A stretch of DNA of 64,000 nt, from NCBI GenBank assembly GCA_033060915.1, contig CM065384.1, forward strand, positions 34,257,501 through 34,321,500, read 5' to 3'. Positions within the stretch are counted from its first letter, which is position 1; the number at the start of each line of letters is the position of its first letter. The notes beneath the pieces are model-generated. The model saw nothing but the letters and a program-made list of their open reading frames with translations. It was not told the DNA's origin and ran no database searches. Both the position numbers and the translations under genes were made by a program. Positions 10,601-21,200 of this stretch are shown in pieces. Origin of the DNA: Euryodendron excelsum. Lineage: Eukaryota; Streptophyta; Magnoliopsida; Ericales; Pentaphylacaceae.

Positions 10601-13566
10601 CGACAATGGCTAACACCAAGCAACAATCTTCTCAATATTTCTCAAACTTATCTAACAAAGGACCAGCCATCAAATAAAGACATTCATGCTCACTAACCTC
10701 CCATTCCCTCAAATGGAGTTGAATTAGTCATACATCTGGAAAAAATACATTTGAAGTCGGAAAAGAAGTCCCACTAAAATGAGAGGGAGCCTCCTAAAAA
10801 ACTTTCAAACATCCACTGATGACCTTTGCTATTTTTCATTCCTCTTCTGAAGGATTGTGCTTATAGTTTTTATCAATTTGCTCTACGCGAAAGAATGCAT
10901 TTTCAACCCTATTACTGCTTCAAGCATCAAGTATGTGGAGTTCCATCTAATAGGAACATCCATTAGAACCTTTTTCTTATCATGCAATTTGACTTGATTT
11001 ACTGCAATATCAAATTTTTGTTTTGCATAAGAAGACTTCTTCAAATACTTTACACTTTCCCTAAGTTCAGAAATGAGAATTTCTATAACTTTCAACCCAT
11101 CTTGCACAATTAAATTGAGTATGTGTGCACTACATCTCACATGAAACAACTCCCCACCCAAAGCTAATATTGATTTGTCACAAAGCCAATCCCGAAGAAG
11201 TCTTACCATGACGTCATTGTTTGTTGCGTTATCAACCACCATTGCAAATAATTTATTGTCTATGTTCCATTCCAACACTAAATCTCTAATGAATCTAAAC
11301 AAAATCTCTCCATCATGAGGGTGTTCGATATACGTATAGGCAAGAATCTTCTTCTTCAATTCCCAATCATCAGTTATATAATGCGCAGTTAAAAAAATAT
11401 AAGCAAAGTTTTGATGATAGAGGTCTATAAATCAGTAGTAAGAGTGATTTTACAAGAAAGTCCATCCAAAAATTGATATAACTTGTTCTTTTCCATTTGG
11501 TAAACATCAAGGACATCCCCCCTAATTGTGTTTCTAGAGACAAGTTTAAACAATAGCTGAAGATTGTTGCAAAATATCTCAAAAAACTCGTGTTCAGCCA
11601 TGTTAAAGGGATAGTTATGCTTGATTATCATTTTAGCAACATCCATACGACTCCTTTCTTGATCAAATTTAAACGTTTTCATCTTAGGAGTAGAGACATT
11701 CTTAGAGGCATTTACATTAAGTTGTTGTAGTACTGGACATCTACCATCTAAATGTTTTAACAAGTGGCTTGTTCCTTTACTACTACACCCCAACAAAGTC
11801 TCTCTTACAATGTTTACACCTAGCAACAACTTCTCCACTAGGTGTTTTAATTTTGTCAAAGTCCTTCCACACTTTGGATGTTGGTTTTCGCCTCTTTGGA
11901 AGACATTGAGTTACCTCCTCACCCAATTCAATAAAATCCTCAGTCCTACCACTATCGGTAGGTTGAGTAGGATTAATAGACATCCTTCAATATGTCAAAT
12001 ATACATTGTAGAAGGCAAACAAATTAAATATCATGTCAACAACCATGCATAAACAAATTTGATATAAACCAACAAAGAAGAAGAAGCCCAAAAAAACTAT
12101 TATATACCGTCACAAATAAACAGGTAAATAAATATTAGAAGGGAATAATAGAAAGTCACAACAATTCACACCAATGATGATGATACGTAGGTTTTATTGG
12201 AGCTGTGCTGCACAAAATGTCAATGTACCATACTCTCAAGCAAAAAATAAGGTCAAGCATGTGTGTTCTGTGTCAGTTACTGTGTTATTTGTTGAAGTAT
12301 TTTAGTTTCCTTTGTGTCTTGACCCAGTAACTTGGAATTCCAGGACTGGGAGACCCTAAGTTGTTTTGTGTTTGGAAGTTACTATTCATATGAAACTATG
12401 TTTGAGTCTTAATTTCATGTCTAGATTTTGTGGGGTGTGTGTAGTGTTTTCAGCTAAGTATTTCAAACTATAGGGCTTCTCTCTATTGGGAATAGGGAAA
12501 ATTCTAAGTTTTTTTATTTTATTTATTTATCTCATTTTTTCTTTTCAAAATCTATAGTTGGATAAACAGAGTAAACCTTAACTAATATCATTTCGCCTCA
12601 TGTAAATATTTGGTTGGATAAACAAAATAAATCTAAATTAGTATCATTTTTGTCTCATGTAAATTTTTTATCAAAGTGGCCGTTGCACTGTGATAGTCAT
12701 ATTAAAAATTTTTCCTTTCAAAAGCTCCAAGAATACCCAACAATATAAGCAAATTTATCAATCCAATCAAATAAGAAATAATTCACAAATTTAAAAAAAA
12801 AAAGAAAAAAGAATAAACAGATAACATATTATGTGAACTCAGTCTATTCAATATTTTTCTCTCATTTCTTTCAATTAGGGTCTAGACAAACATAGCAAAC
12901 CTTAGCCAGTATCATTTGCTCCCATTTGCCAGAGCATATATATAAATACTAGAGAGAGAGAGAGAAAGAGAATTAGTGTGCATATAGGATAAAAACAAAA
13001 TATCAACAATTAGTGGCCTTCTATAGAGGGTCGCAAGCTATGTGTATATAATGGCTACAGAAAGAATACATATCAAGGCCCATAGACATTGATTGAAGAA
13101 TTGATCTAGGAAAGTATTTGCAAGGAAGAGGCCTGTAATGTAACACACACACACACACATAGAGAGAGAGAGTGTGATAATGTGTAGCACTGTATAGAAT
13201 GGAGATGACCTGTGGGGAACATCTAGTTGATGTAGTCCAAAGCACTCGACTTATCCATTGCTCTTCAAAGAAACCAAAAATTTGAGATCTTATCTCTCTC
13301 TTACCCAAGGAACTAAGCCATGGCTTCCATCGAATCAATGACGTTTCTGCGAAACAACATGACAGGAAGGGAATCAGACGACAATCAGACAATCAAAAAG
13401 AAAACTGATCCAGTGCAGACAATCAGATGACAAAGGCAATTTTTTTCCAAAAAAATTAATTGATTTCAACAGAGATTGTCTGAACCAGTGCCCCTAGCCA
13501 TCAAATCTGGGAAAAAATTAATGGAAAAAGTAAGAGAAAAAGATATAAAATGAGAAGGGAAGACAT

Positions 13567-13608
<42 letters not shown>

Positions 13609-14004
13609 AATTGTTAAGAGGCTAACGTGCAATTGGATTTGGGTCTCCGGAGCATCTGGTAGCGACGGGGATTGAATCGATCGTTCGTTTCCGACTCCTT
13701 CAGGTCTGGTTGTCGATAGTGGATTTTCTAGGGTTTTTACTGTTGATATCAGAGATGGGAGAGCCAGGCAGAGGGTAGAGAGCAGAGAGAGGCGCACGAG
13801 AGAGAGATTAGGATTCCGAAATTGATTTTATTACTTTTCGTGGACCGGGTCTCTAATCGGGTCTATCGGGTTTAATCGTATCCGGCCCAATAGGAAATGA
13901 ATCTGACAAATCTGGGCTTCATCGGATCTCTTATCTGATCTGGACAATTGAATCAGGTTTTATCGGATCGGATTTGGATCAGATCCGATCCATTGACAGG
14001 CCTA
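7601..14004 (-). mobile_element. hAT transposon, 6.4 kb, both ends present
   Basis: The left terminus TAGGCTTGTCAATGG (7601-7615) is the inverted match, with one difference, of the right terminus (13,990-14,004). The similarity continues imperfectly for roughly 40 bases, and both subterminal regions are rich in CGGGT/ACCCG motifs. Perfect 8-bp duplications flank it. Inside, a degenerate hAT transposase runs on the minus strand (10,032-11,983). About 2.4 kb (7616-10,031) and 2.0 kb (11,984-13,989) of the interior are non-coding; the latter holds AG and AC microsatellites (near 12,951, 13,142 and 13,569-13,605). The element cannot mobilise itself because its transposase is broken, but its ends could still be recognised by a related active copy. 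Confidence 0.85.
10032..11983 (-). pseudogene. hAT transposase (BED finger, RNase H-like core, dimerisation domain), broken
   Basis: From the ATG at 11,983 the order is a short leader; a BED zinc finger (CKHCKRDF then TSHLLKHLDGRCP, a C-x2-C…H…C set); the catalytic start LTTDL near 11,430; the block RCSAHILNLIVQDGL near 11,100; PIRWNSTYLMLE near 10,930; and a C-terminal hAT dimerisation domain with WWKVNNAKYPILARM, ASEAGFSVGGRV and VTTNDWI, ending at TAA (10,032-10,034). About 650 residues in all, the usual size. Breaks seen: an extra G in the G4 run at 11,788-11,791 shifts the frame inside the BED finger; the Trp after LTTDL is a TAG; a further frameshift follows near 11,400; more stops occur in the C-terminal third. 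Full domain order with few breaks points to fairly recent death. A domesticated DAYSLEEPER-type gene is unlikely given these breaks. Confidence 0.85.
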
Positions 14005-14012
14005 TGTGTGAC
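14005..14012. repeat. Right 8-bp target site duplication of the hAT element
   Basis: TGTGTGAC, identical to 7593-7600. Confidence 0.85.
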
Positions 14013-14700
14013 ACGACCTTACATCTAATACGAGAGGATTGTCACCTACCAGCAACCCACTTTGTTGATACACCTATTCCCCCCTCCGGATGCAATGCCA
14101 CCCCCTTCAGACAGTGCCTACCCTTTTACTCTAGTGGGTCCATCACCCCCCACAGCAGGGCCTTCCTCGTCCAGGCATGTTCCTCAGCATTCAAACAGAG
14201 CTGTCGACCCTTTTACTCTGATGGATCCATCACCCCCGACAATAGGGCCTTCATCATCTAGTCATGTGTCATTCGAGTGCATTAATGTTAGGCCATCTAC
14301 ATCTTACATACAACGAGATCCATTGACAGCCCTTCATCATCACGTGTCCCCCATACCTTATCCTCAACATTCAGTTGGGTCGTCTACATCAAGGGGCAAC
14401 ATATTGACATAGGTAGGCGAGCCTCAGAAGTTAGGGAAGGGGAAAGGACTTACCGGACCTCCACGTAGAGGTACAGGTACAACTAGAGATAGGGGTAGAG
14501 GTAGAGGACGGGCCGAGATGCACGGGTTACGCAGGATTCTTGCTGAGACCATTTTGATTATAGTTATCGTACCGATTTTCACCAACTTGTCATCACCTCT
14601 ACCTGACTCATATGATGAGATAGTTGGCCATTCACCTCCACTAGTAGAATGGGCTTCACAAGTCACGCAGAAGCAGCCTGCACTGAGCACATAGGCTGAG
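14013..14700 (+). pseudogene. PMD transposon gene, 3' part (proline/serine-rich tail)
   Basis: This is the continuation of the gene interrupted at 7600. An open stretch at 14,062-14,412 encodes a low-complexity tail with repeated blocks of the type DPFTLMDPSPPTIGPSSS and PFTLVGPSPPTAGPSSS, roughly 28 residues apart. It is followed by a Gly/Arg-coding repeat stretch near 14,430-14,520. Such disordered tails are usual after the PMD core in transposon-borne copies. There is no clean stop or splice pattern, so I treat it as decayed. Confidence 0.5.
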
Positions 14701-15044
14701 GCGTCGAGTGTTAGACATGCACACCCACAGACAGAGGAGACATCACATGTACATACACAATATTGTGAGGGGATGTTGGAGATATGGAGTCACAGGTCAC
14801 ATAGCTAATCTAGCCACCCGCAGAGGTCGTCTCGCATGTATATGTCAGGAAGAGCAAAAGAGTGAGATGGGCACCAACATATGGTACATAGGATGTATTT
14901 TATATTTTTCTTTGTGGCCAGGATGTGGTCACTTATGTTGCACATATTTTTGTACAAAACATGGGCTCTTACTTGAGTAATATAGTTGATATATGATAAT
15001 TCTAATTTTGTACCATTTCTTTAATTAGGTTGGTGGGGGGTGTT
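14701..15044. other. Spacer between PMD remnant and tandem array
   Basis: No supported gene. It could be the 3' part of the presumed MULE, but I found no terminal inverted repeat matching the left side, which may lie outside the window. Confidence 0.3.
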
Positions 15045-17675
15045 GTTGAATAAGGTTGGAATCGGGATTCGTCGAAGCCAAATCGGCCAAATGGACTCTT
15101 TTTCACTCAAAACTTGACAAGCAACACGGTGTTAGAACACGGGACCTACTGGTGTTGATGGTGTGTCCATCGGAGTCCCAGTCGAGGAGTTAGGGCATAT
15201 TCTCCTCCTGGACATTTAAAAATGTTGAATAAGGTTGGAATTGGGGTTCGGCGATGCCAAATTGACCAAATAGACTCTGTTTCACTCGAAACTTGACACA
15301 CGACATGGTGTAGGCATATGAGACCTGCTAGGGTTGACGGCGCGTCCATCGGAGTTCCAGTCAGAGAGTTAGGGCATATTCCCCTCTTAGACACTTGAAA
15401 ATGTTGAATAAGGTTGAAATCAGGATTTGAGGATGCCAAATCGACCAAACAGACTCCGTTTCACTTAAAATTTGACACGCGACACGGTGCTGGCACATAG
15501 GACCTGTTGGTGTTGGCAGAGCGTCCATCGAAGTTCCGGTCTAAGAGTTAGGGCATATTCCCCTCCCAGACACTTAGAGTTGTTGAATAAGTTGGAATTG
15601 GTGTTTGGTGATGCCAAATCAACCAAATGGACTTTGTTTCACTTCAAACTTGACATGCGGCATGGTGCTGGCGCACTGAACCTTCTATCGCTAATGCCGC
15701 GTCCAACGGAGTTTTGGTTAGGGAGTTTGGGTATATTCCCCTCTTGGACACTTAAAGTTGTTGAAAAAGTTGGAATCGCGGTTCGGCAATCCTAAATAGG
15801 CCAAATGGACTCATTTTCACTCAAAACTTGATACACAATATAGTGCAGGCACAGTGGACATGCTGGTACTGACGGTGCATCCATTAGAGTCCCGGTCAGG
15901 GAGTTAGGACATATTTCCCTCCCGTACACTTAGAAATGTTGAATAAGCTTTGAATTGGGGTTCAGTGATGTCAAATCGACCAAATGGACTTCATTTCACT
16001 GGAAACTTGACACGTGGCATAATGCTGGTACACGGGACCTGCTACCATTACCAGTACGTCCCTCGGAGTTTCGGTTGGGGAGTTAGAGCATATTCCTCTC
16101 CCGGACACTTAGAAATGTTGAATAAGATTGGAATTGGGGTTCAACGATGCTAAATCGACCAAACGGACTCCATTTGACTCGAAACTTGACACAGAACAAT
16201 ACTGGTACACGGCGACCTGCTCACGCTGACGACGCATCCATCGGAGTCCCGGTTAGGGAGTTAGGGTATATTCCCCTCCCTGACACTTAAAAATAATGAA
16301 TAAGGTTAGAATTGGGGTTCGGCGATGCCAAATCGACCAAACGGACTCCATTTCACTCAAAACTTAACACACGGCGCGGTACAAGCACACAAGACCTGTT
16401 GGTGCTCACAACACGTCCATCGGAGTCCCAATCAGCGAGTTATGTCATATTCCCCTCCCAAACACTTAAAGTTATTGAATAAGTTAGAATCAAGGTTCGG
16501 CGATGCCAAATCGACCAAACAGACTTTGTTTTAGTTGAAACTTGACACGCAACATGGTGCAAGTACACGGGACCTGCTATCACTGATGACGCGTTAATCA
16601 GAATCATAGTCGGGGATTTAAGGCATATTCCCCTCCTGGACACTTAAAGTTATTGAATAAGTTAGAATCGGGGTTCGGCGATGCCAAATCGGCCAAACGG
16701 ACTCCATTTCACTCGAAACTTGACACGCGGCATAGTGCAAGCACACGGGACCTGTTGTAACTGACTGCGCGTCTATCGAAGTCCCGGTCGGGGAGTTAGA
16801 GCATATTTCCCTCCTAAACACTTGGAAATGTTGAATAAGGTTGGAATCGGAGTTCGGCAATGCCAAATCGATCAAATGGACTTCGTTTCACTCGAAACTT
16901 GACACCCGACACGGTGTTAGCACACAGACCTCCTAGAGCTGACAGTGCGTCCATCAAAGTCCTGATTGGGGAGTTAGGGCGTATTCCTCTTTTGAACACT
17001 TAGAAATGTTAAATAAGGTTGGAATTAGGATTCAGCGATGCCAAATTGACCAAACGGACTCTGTTTCACTCGAAACTTGACACGCGGTAAGGTGTTGGAG
17101 TTTCGGTTGAGGAGTTAGGGCATATTCCCCTCCCGGACATTTAGAAATGTTGAGTAAGGTTGAAATAGGGGCTCAGCAATGCTAAATCGACCAAATAGAC
17201 TCTATTTCACTCGAAACTTAACACGCGGCACAATGTAGACACATGGGACCCGCTATCACTCATGACGTGTCCATCAGAGTTCCGTTTAGGGAGCTAGGAC
17301 ATATTTCCCTTATAGATACTTAGAGTTATTGAATAAATTGGAATCGAGGTTTGGTGATGCCAAATCGGCCAAACGAACTCCGTTACATTTGAAACTTGAC
17401 ACTCGGCATGATGTAGGTACACGAGACCTGTTGTCACTAATGGCGCGTCCATCGGAGTCCTGGTCGAGGAGTTAGGACATATTCTTCTATTGGATACTTA
17501 GAGTTGTTAAATAAGTTGGAATTGGGATTCGGTGATGTCAAATTGGCCAAATGAACTCCGTTTCACTCGTAACTTGACACACAACAAAAATGTAGACATA
17601 CAGGCTCTGCTGTCGCTGACGGTGCATCCATTAGAGTCCTGATCAGGGAGTTAGGGCATGTTCTACTTCACTATG
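15045..17675. repeat. Tandem array, about 15 copies of a 178-bp unit
   Basis: The phrase GTTGAATAAGGTTGGAAT recurs at about 15,045, 15,223, 15,402, 15,580, 15,760, 15,938, 16,117, 16,297, 16,473, 16,651, 16,829, 17,007, 17,148, 17,328 and 17,506. Spacing is 175-180 bases except for one shortened unit of about 141. Each unit carries the conserved blocks GCCAAATCGACCAAACGGAC, TTTCACTCGAAACTTGACAC and GGAGTTAGGGCATATTCCCC. Divergence between units is moderate (tens of percent in places). The short ORFs seen across it on both strands are by-products of the repeat. The array is too short to call a centromere. Confidence 0.9.
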
Positions 17676-17689
17676 ACAATTAGAAAAAA

Positions 17690-17960
17690 ATTATTGGTAA
17701 GTGTTCTAATTAAAGCATTATTGCTAATGACGCTTTATGGTTAAAATTGAAAAGCGTCAATGATAAAGACACTTTTCATAAAACTAATAAAATTATCAAT
17801 ATCATTGACGCTTTTAGTTTATTTTTTCAAATTTTATTTTTATTTCACAAAATAACAAAAAATTAAAAAAATAAAACTAAAAAGCGTGATTGGCATTGCC
17901 ACTTTTTTTAAATGCGTCAATAGCGGCTAGCTAGTATGTTGTAGATATTAAAAAAAATCT
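17690..17960. mobile_element. Small fold-back element (MITE-like)
   Basis: AT-rich sequence with nested inverted repeats. AAAAGCGTCAATGAT (17,750-17,764) pairs perfectly with ATCATTGACGCTTTT (17,801-17,815), and ACGCTTTTAGTTT (17,808-17,820) pairs with AAACTAAAAAGCGT (17,874-17,887) apart from one extra A. Further GACGC/GCGTC motifs lie at 17,729 and 17,914. I could not fix its outer ends or a target duplication. Confidence 0.45.
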
Positions 17961-18253
17961 GATTTAATATTTATTGAATAAACTAATTATATTTTGGCAA
18001 AAACCTCATAATCAATCACTGCCACTTCAATGGGGCGCCGAAAAACCCCGAGTCAAAAATGTAGATAGAAACAACAAAAAAGAAAAAAGAAGAAAAGAAA
18101 GTGAGAGAGAAACCCAAACAAAAGCAGAGAAAAATCACAGGCGAGGGACTACGCGACTATTATTCACATCACATCGTATAGGTATCTATACGTATCTATA
18201 GATTTCGATTTCCAGTTCAGATTGTCAATTGCCAGTTAGGCGATTCGTCAAGC
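17961..18253 (+). promoter_or_regulatory. Promoter-proximal region and 5' leader of the importin gene
   Basis: A short stretch between the repeat cluster and the ATG at 18,254. It is purine-rich (AAAGAAAAAAGAAGAAAAG type) around 18,070-18,130, as in many plant leaders. No clear TATA box at a fixed distance was found. The repeats end only about 300 bases upstream of the leader, so the promoter is either short or overlaps the fold-back element. Confidence 0.35.
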
Positions 18254-21200
18254 ATGGAGCTCCAGAACACGGTGAAAGAAGCCCTAAACGCACTGTACCA
18301 CCACCCAGACGACGCCGTTCGCATGCAAGCTGATCGATGGCTTCAGGAGTTCCAGCGAACCATCGATGCTTGGCAGGTACCCTCTTATCTCACTACTTTC
18401 TCTCTCCTCAATCTGAATTAACCTAACGCGTTTCTCATCAATTGACGTTGATTCAATTGAATCGATACCCTCACATATACAATTCATACTGCCAATTTGT
18501 GAATATACGGGATAGTGCTTGAAGCAGTGTTCGGATCAGTACTGGGACGATTGGGTCAATCGGCTGTAATTAACGAAGGCGAGCTTTTGTACTACTGAGT
18601 AACTGAGTGTTCGGTGGGACGGATTTCTTGATTGTATTTGCATAAGATATATGATGAACGCGAGTTGTATTGAATTCCAATTTGTGGGGTTTATTTGAGT
18701 TCCGCATATATGTAAGGTTACTAGTTTATTTATCCTCAGCGGACCAGTACTGAGTCCTGGTCTTTTTCTTTTGGTTGCTTGTAAAATGTTAACAAAGAAA
18801 AAGCAAATAAAATTTGACTGTTAGAATTTTGCTTCTCTGCTATTGGACATGATGAAAATCTGCGTCTGAATATTTATAAAAAAAAACAAATCTTCATCTA
18901 ACTAAGCATAATGCAATTATTTAGTCGCTGCCCCCCTCATTCTTTTGGATATCAATACCGCTCACATGTAAGATTGAGATTCAATTTCATTTGGTACTGG
19001 TCTGTTTCTTTTGGATATCAAAACCGCTCACAAGTAAGATTGAGATTTAAGTTTATCTGCTACTGGTAGGTTGCCCTCGTAACGAGTTAGAAAGCTGGCA
19101 TTTATTGGATGGCACACCATTGGCTTCATATAGAGGCCATTTGTCTGATTTCAATAATAATTGTCGGTTAAACAAGTCAATTAGCCAACAAGCACTGAAG
19201 TTATAGCCCTGACACTTTAACTGCACTGTCATTTAGGTAGTTTACTTCAATTATTATTATGCTTCATGAAAAGACTAGTCTAAATGACAAAGGCTCTTGC
19301 TGGACTTGTGTTAAAATATTGGTGGAGCCTGGTAATTTGTCAAACACGCCGAATCACCTTAGGTTCTTAAATGGGTCATATTAGAGAAGTCGATACTAAT
19401 CAAAGGGACTTGGTGGAGTTTTTTAGGCTTTGGAATTCTCTTTATGTTATATGTACCTCTCTATGTTTTTTTGTACTTAGTGTACTCTAGAGTCAATGGG
19501 AATGACAATTAGGATAGTTATCTTTTGGATTAGTCACAAAGAGCACCCACCTGTTAATAAATTTCCTTGACGTCCATTAAGTTCCTCTTATGTACTACAT
19601 GACTAGGTAATCATCTATTCTCTAGCTTAACATTTTGTCCTCTTGTTATCTGGAGCCATGGTTTTTTTTTTTTTTTTCCTTGTTTAATCCTAAGTTTTTG
19701 TTTCTTCTGGATAAGTTACTCTTTTTTCTAATTGTTATGATATGACTGAGTTGTGATTTGTTTGAATTGTTTTGTGGAACGCTAGTTTGCTAAGAGAATG
19801 TGCAATCTCATCCTTGTTTGTTAGTATTGTCTATTTTTTTTGCCATACATCGGAGAGATAAAGCCCTGGGGAGGGTGAATTGAACCCGTGATCACATGCT
19901 TGGGTGTGGGCGCCATTGCCATTGGCTAACACCTCTCCTCCAACATTGTTCCTTACAATCTATTTTAGAGCAACACCTAAGAAGCACGGACACGGACACG
20001 GACACGAATGTCAGACACGATATGTGTCGGACATGCCGACAGTGCAATTTTAAAAAAATACAGGATACGACATGGCAAAAGAATATACTTTTATATTTTT
20101 TACATGTCATATATATAAATATTTAAAAAAAAGTAAAAAATATACAAAATAACACCAATTAAATAAATAAAACAACATATTTTATTACTTAATTGGTAAC
20201 AAATCATTCACAATTAGTTAATTACGTTCCATTAAAAATGATAAAGTAAAGAAACATATTAACAACGTAAAAGTTGTTCCATCAATACATAATACTATAA
20301 AGTCATAAACTACCGAAAATATTAACATGTCATTACACTTCATCAGCTATCCATCATCATCTAATATAAAAACCATAAACAACACTCAAAATAAATTAAC
20401 TGCCAATATAAGTAGCATACTTATTTTTCTTCTCTTTCTTCTTCTTCTTTTTTCTTCTTCTTTGATCCAACAATTAGTTTTAAAATCTGTAGTTGAATCC
20501 CCGCCGTGTCCCTAAAGTGGCTAAAATTGGACATGCGTGTCCAAGCCGTGTTCGTGGGATGTTCGATGTAAAAATAAATAAATAAAAAATCGGACACGTA
20601 AAACGGAGTGTCTGACGCGTATCCGTGAGTGTCGGTGTCCGACACGGGTACGGTTCCTCCAACGGAGTGTCCGTGCTTCCTAGGGCAATACTATGTGTAG
20701 ATGATGATATTTTGAAAAATAAATGTTTTTTTTGAGGTGGGTCTGATTACTTGACTGGTCAACCTAGAACTTTCGTTGGCTTTTTATAATAGCCACTTGG
20801 AATAGAAACCGATTTTCTACATAACTCAGGAAGATATCATTCCGTATACCAAGGTTAGAAAACTATAAATTCGATAAGATATTGGATAGCAAAAATTGGT
20901 GAGAACATGATGGAAATTAGTGCCAAAATAAGAACTTTCACAACAAATCTTTGGAAGTGTGAAATTGACTAAAATAGATTATAAGAGACAATTATTATTT
21001 TTTGATGAAATTTTCTATAGTGACTTTAAATGTCCATTATGGACTATGATACATGGCATTTAACGTATGTTTGTTTTTTTTCTTTTTCTGATAAGTAAAG
21101 GCAATCATAAATAAAGAGTGACACAAGAATAAAAATCTAAAGGGAACAGACTCCATCTTTATTGTTTTGATAAGCAAAAGTATATTAAAGGTGCCAAAGA

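Noticed and set aside
10032..11983. Domesticated hAT gene (DAYSLEEPER type)
   Set aside because: Frameshifts and stops are present, and it sits in an element with matching ends and target duplications, so it is ordinary transposon content.
13021..13392. 123-codon minus-strand ORF in the hAT interior
   Set aside because: No motif, contains an AC-repeat-derived Val-Cys run, and lies upstream of the transposase start.
13501..13797. 98-codon minus-strand ORF with a Leu/Ser stretch, looking like a signal peptide protein
   Set aside because: Created by the AG microsatellite at 13,569-13,605 inside the hAT element.
15146..16999. Series of ORFs of 60-107 codons on both strands
   Set aside because: They are the same tandem unit read repeatedly; there is no start or domain consistency.
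15045..17675. CRISPR array or centromeric satellite
   Set aside because: Units are contiguous with no unique spacers, and the host is a plant nuclear genome. About 15 copies next to a gene is far too few to call a centromere.
19877..19928. tRNA gene on the minus strand
   Set aside because: A- and B-box-like words are present but no acceptor or anticodon stem can be formed; a SINE fits better.
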